From a virus: 25,656 nucleotides of DNA. The position numbers and the translations under genes were made by a program. A model generated the notes under the pieces. The model was not told the DNA's origin, ran no database searches, and worked only from the letters and a program-made list of their open reading frames with translations. Shown here piece by piece: positions 1-8,038 of this stretch. Numbering within the stretch: the stretch's first letter is position 1; every line of letters starts with the position of its first letter. The stretch covers positions 1 through 25,656 of the IMG/VR virus record IMGVR_UViG_3300031669_000215; one strand, written 5' to 3'.

Positions 1-89
1 CATATTTCCCGCGTCTTATCCCGGATATCTTTTTCATTACGTTCCAAGCGCCAGGCATGCTCTGAATGTTCATTACAATCATTAGCCAT
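1..89 (-). CDS. Start of a small charged protein, cut by the window edge (possibly XhlA-like)
   Basis: Only the first 29 codons are present. The ATG overlaps the stop of the tail fibre gene as TAATG, which suggests translational coupling. The visible peptide is very polar, rich in Glu, Asp, Arg, Asn and His, and begins M-A-N-D-C-N-E-H-S-E-H-A-W-R-L-E-R. A short charged, helix-prone N-terminus with this kind of C/H/E/R pattern right after a tail fibre is reminiscent of XhlA/haemolysin-type phage membrane proteins, which end in a transmembrane helix. That C-terminus lies outside the window, so the family call is a guess. The reading frame itself is well supported by the overlap and by the absence of stops. 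Confidence 0.55.
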   Translation of the reverse strand, partial: MANDCNEHSEHAWRLERNEKDIRDKTREI

Positions 90-1678
90 TAAGTACCCCA
101 TTCACTGCTCAAATCCTCAATCCATCCACGGAAACGTGCCTCAAATTCCCCATCCAAATCCCCTGTCGAACGTCTCACATAATATTCAGATGATATTTTA
201 CGCAACGGCACCATCGCCTGAATAGTGTCATACGTTTCACTGCTCGCCGTATCCAGATTCAATGACTCCAGAATACTGTCCGCACTTCCTCCTCCGTCAT
301 CGCCCCTGATATCCAGTTGAGTAGCTGCTCCAGTATCCCCTCCTGATCTATAAGTAAATTGCATATCAGCGATCTTATACCAATAATCATTTACGTCGGT
401 GCGCAGTGGGACTGTAAATGATCTTGCGGTTGATCCTATGATCGCAGTATCTTCCAACTTCACGGACTCATTCAAAATAAATCTCTGCCCCTGTTTCACC
501 ATAGGAATTACGGCCCATCCTCCCGCCGCTCCGGGGATAGATCCGGATATGATAATATGTCCGATCCGTCTATACAAATCATACCCATCCCCAGCCACAT
601 CTGACATCAAATTTGATGCACTATAAGAAGTATCAAATCCGTATTCAGCAGCCGTCATCAATGTAGTTTTCCCCAGAGCAAATACAAATAGGGGCCGGAA
701 AGCCACTTCAACTGTACATCCAGAAGTATTGCTGGATGTGCGGTGAACCGTAATTGAAGTACCAGATTTCCCGACCACCCTGACGTATTTATTTGGAGCA
801 AAGCCCGTACTGCTGATAGCCACAAGATCACCCACGCTGATCTTCGTGGTATCGGTCATTGATGTAATGACAGCGCTCCCCGAAGTCTGTATACCGGAAA
901 ACGTAGTGGAGGGAGTGGCGGGCAAGTCCTCAAGCGCAGAAGCGCACCCCCCGACACCCGAACCCGCAACCCAGCTCACCAGAGCACTTCCGGCAACTAC
1001 ATTTTTATAATGATCGCCAGCATTGATTCGATATATCGGTTGCGCATAGGGGCCAAAGGGCCGCCCAATAGTCTTGCCTTCCGTTCTGAAATTCACTCTA
1101 AAATAATCACTGCCCCCCGTAATTACTTCATAATTGAATCCAGTTATTGTTCCGAACAGTTCATCATAATACAATCGCTCCGCCAGATTGTCAAGATCAT
1201 CAGTCACTGTTGTTCCCGATAGATATCCACAATCACTATCCACATCATCACTGCTTAGCGATCCAAGTAAAGTATCCAGAGCATTCAGCGCAGCTGTTAC
1301 TGTAGCTCCGGTGACAGTAGAAACATTCCCGATATCTGTACTATCCAACCCTCCGATATCAGAATCCAACTGATCCAACGCATCATCCACATCCGTTCCG
1401 GATACCCCTGAATCATTGTCTATCCGGGACGCAACCAGCTTAGCATTGATAGCCGTTTCCAATTGAAACATCTGAGCAGGAGTCTCAGTATCCGTTTGGA
1501 GGGATATACCCTCACCGCGAATGACGTTGGCTATTTCCTCCTGTATTGCGTTCATTTCCGCGTGCCTCAATTGCGTTGCGTCATAGCTCCCTCCCAATTG
1601 ATCGCGGTATATATCAACCGTTCCGTCGTATTTTCCCGTGGCCGTGGTTTTGCTGTCCGCGTTGGTACACCTGTGCAT
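89..1678 (-). CDS. Putative tail fibre / receptor-binding protein
   Basis: This 529-residue protein follows the gp48-type baseplate gene, which is where Mu-like phages encode the tail fibre. The SD AGGAGG lies 8 nt before the ATG. Residues about 25-85 are polar and probably helical. Residues 89-169 hold three copies of a roughly 20-residue element spaced 30 residues apart (pattern V-x-G-x-x-V-x-x-A-L-x-x-L-D), a pattern common in trimeric phage fibre shafts. Residues about 170-529 are Gly/Ser/Thr-rich and probably beta-structured, as expected for a distal binding domain. No enzymatic motif, chaperone domain or collagen-like repeat is visible. The fibre role is inferred from position and composition. 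No companion fibre assembly chaperone is visible; the next gene is cut off by the edge. Confidence 0.72.
   Translation of the reverse strand: MHRCTNADSKTTATGKYDGTVDIYRDQLGGSYDATQLRHAEMNAIQEEIANVIRGEGISLQTDTETPAQMFQLETAINAKLVASRIDNDSGVSGTDVDDALDQLDSDIGGLDSTDIGNVSTVTGATVTAALNALDTLLGSLSSDDVDSDCGYLSGTTVTDDLDNLAERLYYDELFGTITGFNYEVITGGSDYFRVNFRTEGKTIGRPFGPYAQPIYRINAGDHYKNVVAGSALVSWVAGSGVGGCASALEDLPATPSTTFSGIQTSGSAVITSMTDTTKISVGDLVAISSTGFAPNKYVRVVGKSGTSITVHRTSSNTSGCTVEVAFRPLFVFALGKTTLMTAAEYGFDTSYSASNLMSDVAGDGYDLYRRIGHIIISGSIPGAAGGWAVIPMVKQGQRFILNESVKLEDTAIIGSTARSFTVPLRTDVNDYWYKIADMQFTYRSGGDTGAATQLDIRGDDGGGSADSILESLNLDTASSETYDTIQAMVPLRKISSEYYVRRSTGDLDGEFEARFRGWIEDLSSEWGT
1172..1414 (-). repeat. Three 30-residue repeats in the fibre shaft
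   Basis: These are protein-level repeats at residues 89-108, 119-138 and 149-169 of the fibre protein. All share a hydrophobic-Gly-Thr-x-Val core followed by A/D-L-x-x-L-D/A. The exact 30-residue spacing suggests a repeated shaft segment, probably trimeric. DNA identity between copies is low, so the duplication looks old. Confidence 0.6.
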
Positions 1679-1694
1679 GATTGTTTCCTCCTGT

Positions 1695-3314
1695 TTATGG
1701 CGTGAATATCACTTGAGTCCACGCTGGTTTTATCTTATTGAATACGCATTCCATCAGGCTCCTATTTCCTCCCGGATCCGATACCACATCAACTACCCAC
1801 TGATATTGAACGCTTGATGAATTTAGTCTTGAATCATCAATACCGTCCGGAGGGGGCATTTGAGTGACTCGCTGAATCCTTCCATCAGTCTTATGTCCTG
1901 TGCGGAATAAATCCCCGCCCGATACATCTGATATCGTGATAGTGATGCCCAGCCCTGCCGCGTAATCAATAAAGAATTGACTGCTGAGCCCTGAATAAGT
2001 CAAATATATTTTTGTGTGAACATTGGCTTGCCTCTGGGCTGTCGTCAATGAGGGAGGAGTACATATATCAGGCAACCCTGCTATCCGCTCCCAGTCCGAT
2101 AGCAATTCAACGGACAGTCCGGGGACGCTTTCCCGCTGCAACCTAACCACATCAGCTTCAAAACGGGATAGCTCCGAAGCAAAGCAAGACAATAACCGCC
2201 CCAACCATGACGTTTCCGGGCTCTCCACCGCTTCCCATATTGTCCCATCAGTTTGGATACCGTATAACTTTCCATTAAGGCTTTCCAATCCAGCCATACC
2301 AATCCCATTGGCTGTCGGGGTCAAAGCCGATATCTGATAATTGAAATTGGAATCAACTTCAATTAGATATGATCCGCCTTCGATAGTTGGAGGAGCGCCG
2401 GAGATAGCCGCCATCGTCACACCATATAATTTTCCATTATGTTCCCGGAGAAAATGAAGAGAACTATCATAATCCAAATAGGGAGAGCGGGGCAATTCTA
2501 CAATTGAAGCCCCATCCCAATATCCGATCCTTGCATGATCCCGTGTACCGACAAAAACAGAACCGTTGAAGGCCCTGAGCGCCCATCCACCTATAGTATC
2601 CATCCACCCGTCCTGAAGCACAGTCCACGTGCCAGCCGCGAAATCCCACTCAAATAGCGCCATACTCTCCGTCACTCCGTATAACTTATTGTTGAGTATA
2701 TCCATGTAGTGTATGGTCCATTTCCCTGCCGCTTGGGGGAGAACAGGAGTCATTGAACCTGGTGCCCAAATATCATTCTTCAGAAGGAGTCCGTTGGGAT
2801 ATGTTCCGATATAAAGAATTGGTTGAGGGCCGGGATAGAAAGATGTGCGAAGGGAAAAAAGATCAGTTTGACCACTGGTCATAGGAGCCTCAACTGACCA
2901 AAAACCTGAGCCGGGAGTATGCTTCAATAGTGCTCCTGTTCTCCCCGTTCCCACCATTAAATACCCGCCATAAGGCTCCAGCGCATAGATCAATTCCTGC
3001 CCCAAATAAGTATCTGCCGCAAGGGATATCTCCAACTCCGATCCGAACCATTGCCATAGTCTCCCTGTTCCGTCTGTGTGACGTGTCCCCATCCAAATAC
3101 GGCCGCCATAAGTCTGCGTGACCATGACTTCCAACCCGGCCGGAGCGCTGGAGGGAGATTCAGCAACCTTCACCCAATACCGGGGAGTCACCGCCAAGCA
3201 CGGAGCGATCCGGAGCCGATCCCATAGCGGCCCGCTGGGCAATAGCCGTCGGAGCATTTTCAAATACTCTAAACAGGAGTATTTTTGAGACGGCTCAAAT
3301 TCTTCATATGCCAT
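1695..3314 (-). CDS. Mu gp48/YmfQ-type (DUF2313) baseplate protein with an inserted beta-propeller-like domain
   Basis: This 539-residue protein is about 2.5 times the usual length of roughly 190-220 for the gp48/YmfQ family. Residues 1-41 resemble the family N-terminus (Tyr-x-x-x-L-x-x-L-L-P-x-G-x-x-W). Residues 369-539 resume it: W-L-G-R-L-L-S-C-F-A-x-E-L-x-R, then a Leu-Pro-Asp helix-rich section, ending K-P-A-W-T-Q-V-I-F-T-P. Between them, about 42-365, is an insertion with recurring blade-like elements such as N-G-K-L-Y-G-V-T, N-N-K-L-Y-G-V-T, N-G-S-V-F-V-G-T and N-G-K-L-Y-G-I-Q, typical of beta-propellers. gp48-type proteins lie at the baseplate edge and connect to tail fibres. The start is an ATG with GGAG six bases upstream. 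The family call is from pattern recognition, and the insertion boundaries are approximate. Confidence 0.8.
   Translation of the reverse strand: MAYEEFEPSQKYSCLEYLKMLRRLLPSGPLWDRLRIAPCLAVTPRYWVKVAESPSSAPAGLEVMVTQTYGGRIWMGTRHTDGTGRLWQWFGSELEISLAADTYLGQELIYALEPYGGYLMVGTGRTGALLKHTPGSGFWSVEAPMTSGQTDLFSLRTSFYPGPQPILYIGTYPNGLLLKNDIWAPGSMTPVLPQAAGKWTIHYMDILNNKLYGVTESMALFEWDFAAGTWTVLQDGWMDTIGGWALRAFNGSVFVGTRDHARIGYWDGASIVELPRSPYLDYDSSLHFLREHNGKLYGVTMAAISGAPPTIEGGSYLIEVDSNFNYQISALTPTANGIGMAGLESLNGKLYGIQTDGTIWEAVESPETSWLGRLLSCFASELSRFEADVVRLQRESVPGLSVELLSDWERIAGLPDICTPPSLTTAQRQANVHTKIYLTYSGLSSQFFIDYAAGLGITITISDVSGGDLFRTGHKTDGRIQRVTQMPPPDGIDDSRLNSSSVQYQWVVDVVSDPGGNRSLMECVFNKIKPAWTQVIFTP
2220..3191 (-). 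other. Inserted beta-propeller-like domain coding segment
   Basis: This segment covers residues about 42-365 of the gp48-type protein. At least five blade-like repeats are visible, each with a short strand ending in L-Y-G or V-G-T followed by an aromatic-rich strand (L-W-Q-W-F, F-E-W-D, I-G-Y-W-D, I-W-E-A). It has no catalytic motif I recognise. Propellers of this kind usually bind proteins or glycans, so a receptor or fibre contact is plausible but inferred. Confidence 0.6.
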
Positions 3315-3329
3315 ATTTTTCTCCGCCTA

Positions 3330-4397
3330 TTAAATCAAAGTCCAGAATACATCATCCAAAACAGGATATTCAAAACCTGTGAAAACGATATCAGCCAAGG
3401 AGACAGGAGTGCCGGCGACAGTGATCTGCGTGATCTCATAATCCGGAATGCCTGATGTTGATATAGCGTTATTCAATTGACTCCAAAGAATTGTCCCGCC
3501 GGGGGCCGCTTCGCTTCCGAAGAAATCCGACAGATTAGATTCAATAGCGTTTTCATACGGGGTATAATCAGTATCAATCTCAATTGTAATATCTATCAAC
3601 TTACTGACAATAGGCTCAATTGCTGTCCCGGCCGTGACTGGCTTTTTTGCATTCACGTTTGTTTCTACGGCAGACAGGAGAGCGGGAGCCGGAACAGGGT
3701 CAACCCCCAGCGCCTTCGCTACTATTGACACCGTCCCCAATGACGGATTATTCGGGAAGGCCCAAGCATCCGCCACTCCAGACACCTCCCTTGCCCATCG
3801 TTCAAAATCATCAGCAGTCCCGCCCATAGGAGGAGTAGATATGCGCTCAAATATCCTTCCGGCCAAATCGCTGTCGCTCTCCTGATCCAACCCCCCGGCC
3901 ATTGATACAACTTCAACTTCAGTTATTTCACTCATCGGCTCTATCATAATCAATACAGTGGCTGCCGTTAAATTTCCCGCATCCCCCGGCTCCACAGCTT
4001 CGACGGCCAACGTGAGAGTCCCGGCCGCTATTATTCCGCTGGCTGTAGTTTCTAATTCAACTCCATCTTCATCCACCACCAATGTCCCAGTCGCAATACT
4101 CGCCCCATCAACTCCAGTGAATGTGATTGTGCCTGTTGCAAACTCAGCCGCCTTCCGGGTCAAGCCCCATCGCCGGGCATGGTTGTCCAATTCGCTTTCC
4201 TCCGCTGTATCATAGAATAGCTGTTTGGCAAGCCACTGGAGGAGTCCATACAGAAGGTGGATTGCTCCCGCAAATACTCTGGCCAATATCCGGAGGAGCC
4301 CCACAGCAAGCAACGGGACAGTCCCAGTGAGCCGCTGCTCCATATCCGCTTCAATACGTTGAATAATCGTAATCAGTGTTGGTCTGGTGAACGGCAT
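3330..4397 (-). CDS. Baseplate J-like protein (Mu gp47 type)
   Basis: This 355-residue wedge component matches the Mu gp47 / baseplate J family (related to T4 gp6 and P2 gpJ). Supporting features are the N-terminal segment with R-P-T-L-x-x-I-I-x-R and L-A-R-V-x-A-G-A-x-H-x-L-Y-x-x-L, then the block E-L-D-N-H-A-R-R-W-G-L-T-R-K-A-A, beta-rich repeats with G-D-A-G-N-L-T-A, and the D-D-F-E-R-W-A-R-E-V-x-G-V-x-x-A segment near residues 200-215. The protein ends with a terminal-domain L-A-D-I-V-F-T-G. The ATG lies five bases after the gp46 stop codon begins, with AGGGGA upstream. The length is normal for the family. Confidence 0.92.
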   Translation of the reverse strand: MPFTRPTLITIIQRIEADMEQRLTGTVPLLAVGLLRILARVFAGAIHLLYGLLQWLAKQLFYDTAEESELDNHARRWGLTRKAAEFATGTITFTGVDGASIATGTLVVDEDGVELETTASGIIAAGTLTLAVEAVEPGDAGNLTAATVLIMIEPMSEITEVEVVSMAGGLDQESDSDLAGRIFERISTPPMGGTADDFERWAREVSGVADAWAFPNNPSLGTVSIVAKALGVDPVPAPALLSAVETNVNAKKPVTAGTAIEPIVSKLIDITIEIDTDYTPYENAIESNLSDFFGSEAAPGGTILWSQLNNAISTSGIPDYEITQITVAGTPVSLADIVFTGFEYPVLDDVFWTLI

Positions 4398-4401
4398 AAT
4401 A

Positions 4402-4890
4402 TTATCCCCTTCGTATAGTCTGTGCTTCCCAATTTAGGAAATATCTATAAGTAAATTCATTTGATTGAGTGACTCCTGGCCGTACTATGCGGATGGACAG
4501 GAACAATATTTGAGAACTGTATTTGGTTGCGGTCACGTCAATCTCGCTCGCCACTTCCCCGTCCAACATCCATTGAAGTGCCTCAAGACAATATTGACGA
4601 GATAATGTCAATACTTCATTGACATCTTTTCCCCTCTGTAATAACCAAAGCCTTGATCCAAATTCTATATCACTATCCAATACGGCCCCCGCCCACCATC
4701 CACCCTTGCCCCCGGAGTCATCTGGGAGCAACCGCTCATCATTCTCTCTCCTGTCGGAGAACAGAGATATGAGCACCGCTGTCTCCAGCCCTGAATCTCT
4801 GGCAGCGTCCCGTAAAGTCATATTGATATCTCCGTACCCATCCAACGGATCAAGAGTCATCATCATATCGCCTATATTTTCAAAATCCAT
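4402..4890 (-). CDS. Mu gp46-type baseplate wedge protein (gp25-like)
   Basis: This 162-residue protein matches the phage GP46 family, a Mu counterpart of T4 gp25/W25 that joins wedge to hub and initiates the sheath. Visible family marks are Y-G-D-I-N-M-T-L near residue 19, T-A-V-L-I-S-L-F-S-D-R-R near 37-48, G-W-W-A near 64, and F-G-S-R-L-W-L-L-x-R near 77-86. The start codon follows the previous gene's stop by one base, so translation is probably coupled. The SD is weak. Confidence 0.92.
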   Translation of the reverse strand: MDFENIGDMMMTLDPLDGYGDINMTLRDAARDSGLETAVLISLFSDRRENDERLLPDDSGGKGGWWAGAVLDSDIEFGSRLWLLQRGKDVNEVLTLSRQYCLEALQWMLDGEVASEIDVTATKYSSQILFLSIRIVRPGVTQSNEFTYRYFLNWEAQTIRRG

Positions 4891-4891
4891 A

Positions 4892-5290
4892 TCAAACCGC
4901 CTTCACTTTATTCTGTCCAGCGTCCGTGATTTCCACATCAAAAGTGATTGTGCAAGAAATAGGAGGAGAGCCGGGATTGGTTGCCCCTGTCGTGGTCACC
5001 CCTGTCACCTTATCCCCTAATCTCATCACAGCATCCCCTTCAGTAGTCACCGCTATTGCCGTTGCTAATATCTTCGCACTGGTGACAGTCCCCGGAGTCA
5101 CCGAACCGCAAGGAGGAGCCGGAGCCACAGCAACCACATTGGCTACACTAAATTCAATTTCCTTTTTGTATACTCCCTTGCCCTCCGCTTTCATCACCGT
5201 ACTGGGGACGGACAGAACCGTAATCACCCCCGATACCCCCGGAGTGATTATGGATAGAGTGCAATCTTGATTGGCTATAAATTCTGACAT
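4892..5290 (-). CDS. Hypothetical protein between spike and gp46; possible spike tip
   Basis: This 132-residue protein has no family I can name with confidence. Its ATG overlaps the gp45-type stop as TAATG, with GAGGTGA in the end of that gene as SD, so it should be made together with the spike. It is small, beta-prone and rich in Val, Thr, Gly and Pro, with three cysteines (near residues 10, 61 and 113) and no His cluster. The second half has E-G-D-A-V-M-R-L-G-D-K-V-T-G and ends E-I-T-D-A-G-Q-N-K-V-K-A-V. PAAR-like tip proteins of contractile machines share this size, gene position and repetitive beta character. A tip role is inference only. The gene itself is well supported by its packed position. 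Confidence 0.7.
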   Translation of the reverse strand: MSEFIANQDCTLSIITPGVSGVITVLSVPSTVMKAEGKGVYKKEIEFSVANVVAVAPAPPCGSVTPGTVTSAKILATAIAVTTEGDAVMRLGDKVTGVTTTGATNPGSPPISCTITFDVEITDAGQNKVKAV

Positions 5291-5763
5291 TAAGTCACCT
5301 CAAGATTAGAGCCGTTGACTGTGAATTTATCCGTAGTTATATTCACTTCAGATCCGGAAGCTATGATGGTGATATTTCCTCCGGCCGCTGTGATCTCAAT
5401 TCCGTCATCTTTCAACTTGATCAGGCATCCGCCCTTGTTATATAGAGCCGTATCACCTTCATTATCCAGAGCGGGCCGCCCATCCGCATTATCCGTCGAA
5501 ACCAGCAAGCCCTGTTCCCGATTTCCTCCGGGAAACAGGACAATGCCCTGCGCCCCCGTAACTGGCCAGGATGCCATGCCGTATGCTTGGAGAAGGGTGA
5601 CTGGTTTATCTTCCCCCGACAGCAACGCCACGGTCACTGTGGGCAGCTTTGTGGCCGTGTCGATGCTCTTCACGACGGCTTTCATAATCATCAGCGCAAC
5701 ACGCTTTCTGAGCGGAGAAATCCAACGCTCAAGCATATTCAATGTCCTATCATTACCAGCCAT
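5290..5763 (-). CDS. Baseplate assembly protein V / central spike (Mu gp45 type)
   Basis: This 157-residue protein has the gp45/gpV layout: an N-terminal R-x-L-x-x-L-E-R-W-I-S-P-L-R-K-R-V-A-L-M helix, an OB-fold-like middle (V-K-S-I-D...V-T-V-A-L-L-S-G-E, Y-G-M-A-S-W-P-V-T-G-A-Q-G-I-V-L-F-P-G-G), then a beta-helix of alternating I-x-I repeats. It punctures the outer membrane at the tail tip. It is shorter than P2 gpV and Mu gp45 (about 200) and lacks the C-terminal His-x-His apex that binds iron in those spikes. It overlaps the gpP-type gene by 11 bases. ATG at 5763 is the likely start; ATG at 5736 (residue 10) is an alternative. Confidence 0.88.
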   Translation of the reverse strand: MAGNDRTLNMLERWISPLRKRVALMIMKAVVKSIDTATKLPTVTVALLSGEDKPVTLLQAYGMASWPVTGAQGIVLFPGGNREQGLLVSTDNADGRPALDNEGDTALYNKGGCLIKLKDDGIEITAAGGNITIIASGSEVNITTDKFTVNGSNLEVT

Positions 5764-6817
5764 AGCCGTTCGCCGTTCCTGTTCTGACTTGTTTTTTCAC
5801 CAATGCTTTATAAGCATCTTCACGTCTCAACTCAATGATTGTTCTCGATCCCTCACCGATAGATTTGGAGTAATTGACCGAAGTGATCAGCATCTTTCTG
5901 TCCGTCAACTGTAGCTCAGGAATATTCACCGATACCAATCCATTCAAAGGCCAAAGCCTTCCGCTCCTCTGAGCCCAACCAGCAACAGTCACGGTCACTT
6001 GTGATGACTTCGCCGCTCTCACCGTCGCTTCCAGATCAGCCCGATTCTGCGCATCAGCAGTGTTCACAGTTTTTTCAGCAACTATCAGCTTCGGACGGAA
6101 GCGCTTTGATGCGATGATAGGATCTGAGGATGAAGCCTTGACTGATACTGTATTGCTGTTCCATCCGTCCCCTATCTCCCGCGCCTGTCCTTTCACTGTA
6201 TAATCAGAGAACCTATCTGAATAATCAATAGCAGCTGACGCTTCAATAATATTCTCCCCCGTCACCAGTTTATCGGTTGCGGGCTCCCCCTGACCTGGGC
6301 TGGTAATCAATAACCGTCCCCGCTCATCAGTTAAAAATAGTGCTCCCTCAAATTCATTCGCCCGCGCCAAAGACTCAAAAGGACTCTCCCCCGCCTGTAT
6401 GGTATGGGTAAATTTCTCAGCGGTCTGCCGCTCCGCAATCACTCTCACATCAAAAGGAGCGCACAGCGCACGGGCCAGTGTTGTGACTGTGACTGTATTG
6501 TTTCTCCAAGTCCCCGGCTCATTCATAGCCGAACAGTCAACCAGATCCGCTGTTGTATCCCTTCCTGAAACTGACAGCCCTCTGGAATCCTGTTTAATGG
6601 AGGGGCTGATGCGATCGATCAACCCGCGCATCACGGGAGTATTATCAATATCAATATCAGCTTCAACATTGGGAGTGATTGGCCATAGCTCTGGAGTGAA
6701 GCCATCTATCAATTCCAAAGAAAAGGAACCGCAAAGAGACTCAATGGAGCGGGAAATACTCGCCGTTTTCCAGCCAGTATAGTTCACCGTTCCTATTCTC
6801 AGATTGACTTCAGACAC
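5753..6817 (-). CDS. Baseplate hub protein (Mu gpP / late control D type)
   Basis: This 354-residue protein matches Mu gpP, a gp27-like trimeric hub beneath the tube that carries the spike. Family features include S-I-S-R-S-I-E-S-L-C-G-S-F-S-L near residue 22, the G-L-I-D-R-I-S-P segment, G-R-D-T-T-A-D-L-V-D-C-S near 86-97, Q-A-G-E-S-P-F-E-S-L-A-R (about 143-154) and a C-terminal S-x-N-Y-S-K-S-x-G-E-G-S-R-T-x-I-E-L-R-R-E-D-A-Y. The start codon is GTG, with GAGG 9 bases upstream, and overlaps the stop of the preceding gpN-type gene. The length is normal. Confidence 0.92.
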   Translation of the reverse strand: MSEVNLRIGTVNYTGWKTASISRSIESLCGSFSLELIDGFTPELWPITPNVEADIDIDNTPVMRGLIDRISPSIKQDSRGLSVSGRDTTADLVDCSAMNEPGTWRNNTVTVTTLARALCAPFDVRVIAERQTAEKFTHTIQAGESPFESLARANEFEGALFLTDERGRLLITSPGQGEPATDKLVTGENIIEASAAIDYSDRFSDYTVKGQAREIGDGWNSNTVSVKASSSDPIIASKRFRPKLIVAEKTVNTADAQNRADLEATVRAAKSSQVTVTVAGWAQRSGRLWPLNGLVSVNIPELQLTDRKMLITSVNYSKSIGEGSRTIIELRREDAYKALVKKQVRTGTANGYGW

Positions 6818-8027
6818 TGGTCAATACCTCAATTTCCTGTCCTCCGGGGATAAATCCGGGATGATCAATTTTATTCCTATCAATGATATCCTGTTCCGCA
6901 TCCACTGTTCCGTATAGCTTAAAGGACAGCACAAGGGCCGGGACGGACTCCGGAGGAGTCAACGTGGTGAGCCGGGCCAATGTAGTGGCACGCTTTTTCA
7001 AATCAGCTATCACTGATGCTTTTAGATCGCGGAAAGCCGCCGCAATATCTGTCGGAAGATCATTCAAAAGCACCCTATTGATCTGGCCCACTATAATGTC
7101 TTGGAATGCTTCCGCGTCATCCAGACTGCTGAAGGGCATCACGGACATAAAACCAGCGCCTGTGGCTATATTGATTTGCTGAATATACGCGGTCACCGCG
7201 TCCGATTGCTCGCTGGTGCTTGTCTCCGGCTCCCATTCAAACATAGATTTCAATTCATCGAATTGATCCCTGCTATTCAATTCAGTCGCCGGATTTTCTT
7301 CATTGGCAGTATCGAAATCATTGCGATCAGAGGGAAACAATCCATCAGGGAAAGATCCAAACGTCACCAAATCGGCCATCGCTTCAGCCAGATCATCTGC
7401 GCTTTGAATCAGTGTATCGATATCGGCCAGAGTCCGTTTGACCATCTTCCCGTATGAAGCAACAGAAGCAACTATCAATCTATAATCCTCAATGGCTCCT
7501 ATTGCCGATTGAACATTGGTGCGTATTTCTCTGAATTTATTTACCGGGATACGGGTCAAATCATAGAGAGCCCTGAGCCCGGCCCGCGCCTGATCGATGA
7601 CGGATAGCTTGTTGGTGGCGTTGGAAAAAGAAGTATTCACAAAAGTTGAAGGGAACAGGAGAGAGCCAGCTTCGACAAAAGCAATCTGAATGCGCAGTAT
7701 CCGCGTCTCCTCCGTACTATCCAAAGTGACAAACCGGGAGCACAGCACTTTCAATATCCCGTAATAAGGATGAATCAATTCACCTGCCGTGGATTGATCC
7801 TCACAAGCGCTCTGAAGCCTGTCCCGCTGTTCCATATACATATCACCAAGCAAATATCCGTCTATCTGATAGTGCTTCGGTTGCCGCCCCAAGTCCTCCG
7901 TATACGGCACGTCACGTTGGGGAAACTCATGAGTGATCATTCGACGGCCGAACGTGTTATTGGCCGCATTCACGTAAAAAGAAACACCGCGAAAACTGGC
8001 CGGCAATAATCTCTCTTTCCATCCCAT
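6810..8027 (-). CDS. DNA circularisation N-terminal domain protein (Mu gpN type)
   Basis: The 405-residue product begins M-G-W-K-E-R-L-L-P-A-S-F-R-G-V-S-F, followed by G-R-R-x-x-x-H-E-F-P-Q-R-D-V-P-Y-x-E-D-L-G-R. This is the signature of the 'DNA circularisation protein N-terminus' family (Mu gpN). Despite its historical name, gpN sits between tape measure and hub in Mu and is needed for the baseplate. The rest is helical with long charged stretches and no membrane segment. I chose ATG 8027 because GGGGAG lies upstream at suitable spacing and the family motif starts there. An in-frame ATG at 8057 would overlap the tape measure gene. Confidence 0.9.
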   Translation of the reverse strand: MGWKERLLPASFRGVSFYVNAANNTFGRRMITHEFPQRDVPYTEDLGRQPKHYQIDGYLLGDMYMEQRDRLQSACEDQSTAGELIHPYYGILKVLCSRFVTLDSTEETRILRIQIAFVEAGSLLFPSTFVNTSFSNATNKLSVIDQARAGLRALYDLTRIPVNKFREIRTNVQSAIGAIEDYRLIVASVASYGKMVKRTLADIDTLIQSADDLAEAMADLVTFGSFPDGLFPSDRNDFDTANEENPATELNSRDQFDELKSMFEWEPETSTSEQSDAVTAYIQQINIATGAGFMSVMPFSSLDDAEAFQDIIVGQINRVLLNDLPTDIAAAFRDLKASVIADLKKRATTLARLTTLTPPESVPALVLSFKLYGTVDAEQDIIDRNKIDHPGFIPGGQEIEVLTSV

Positions 8028-8038
8028 AATACTCTCCC

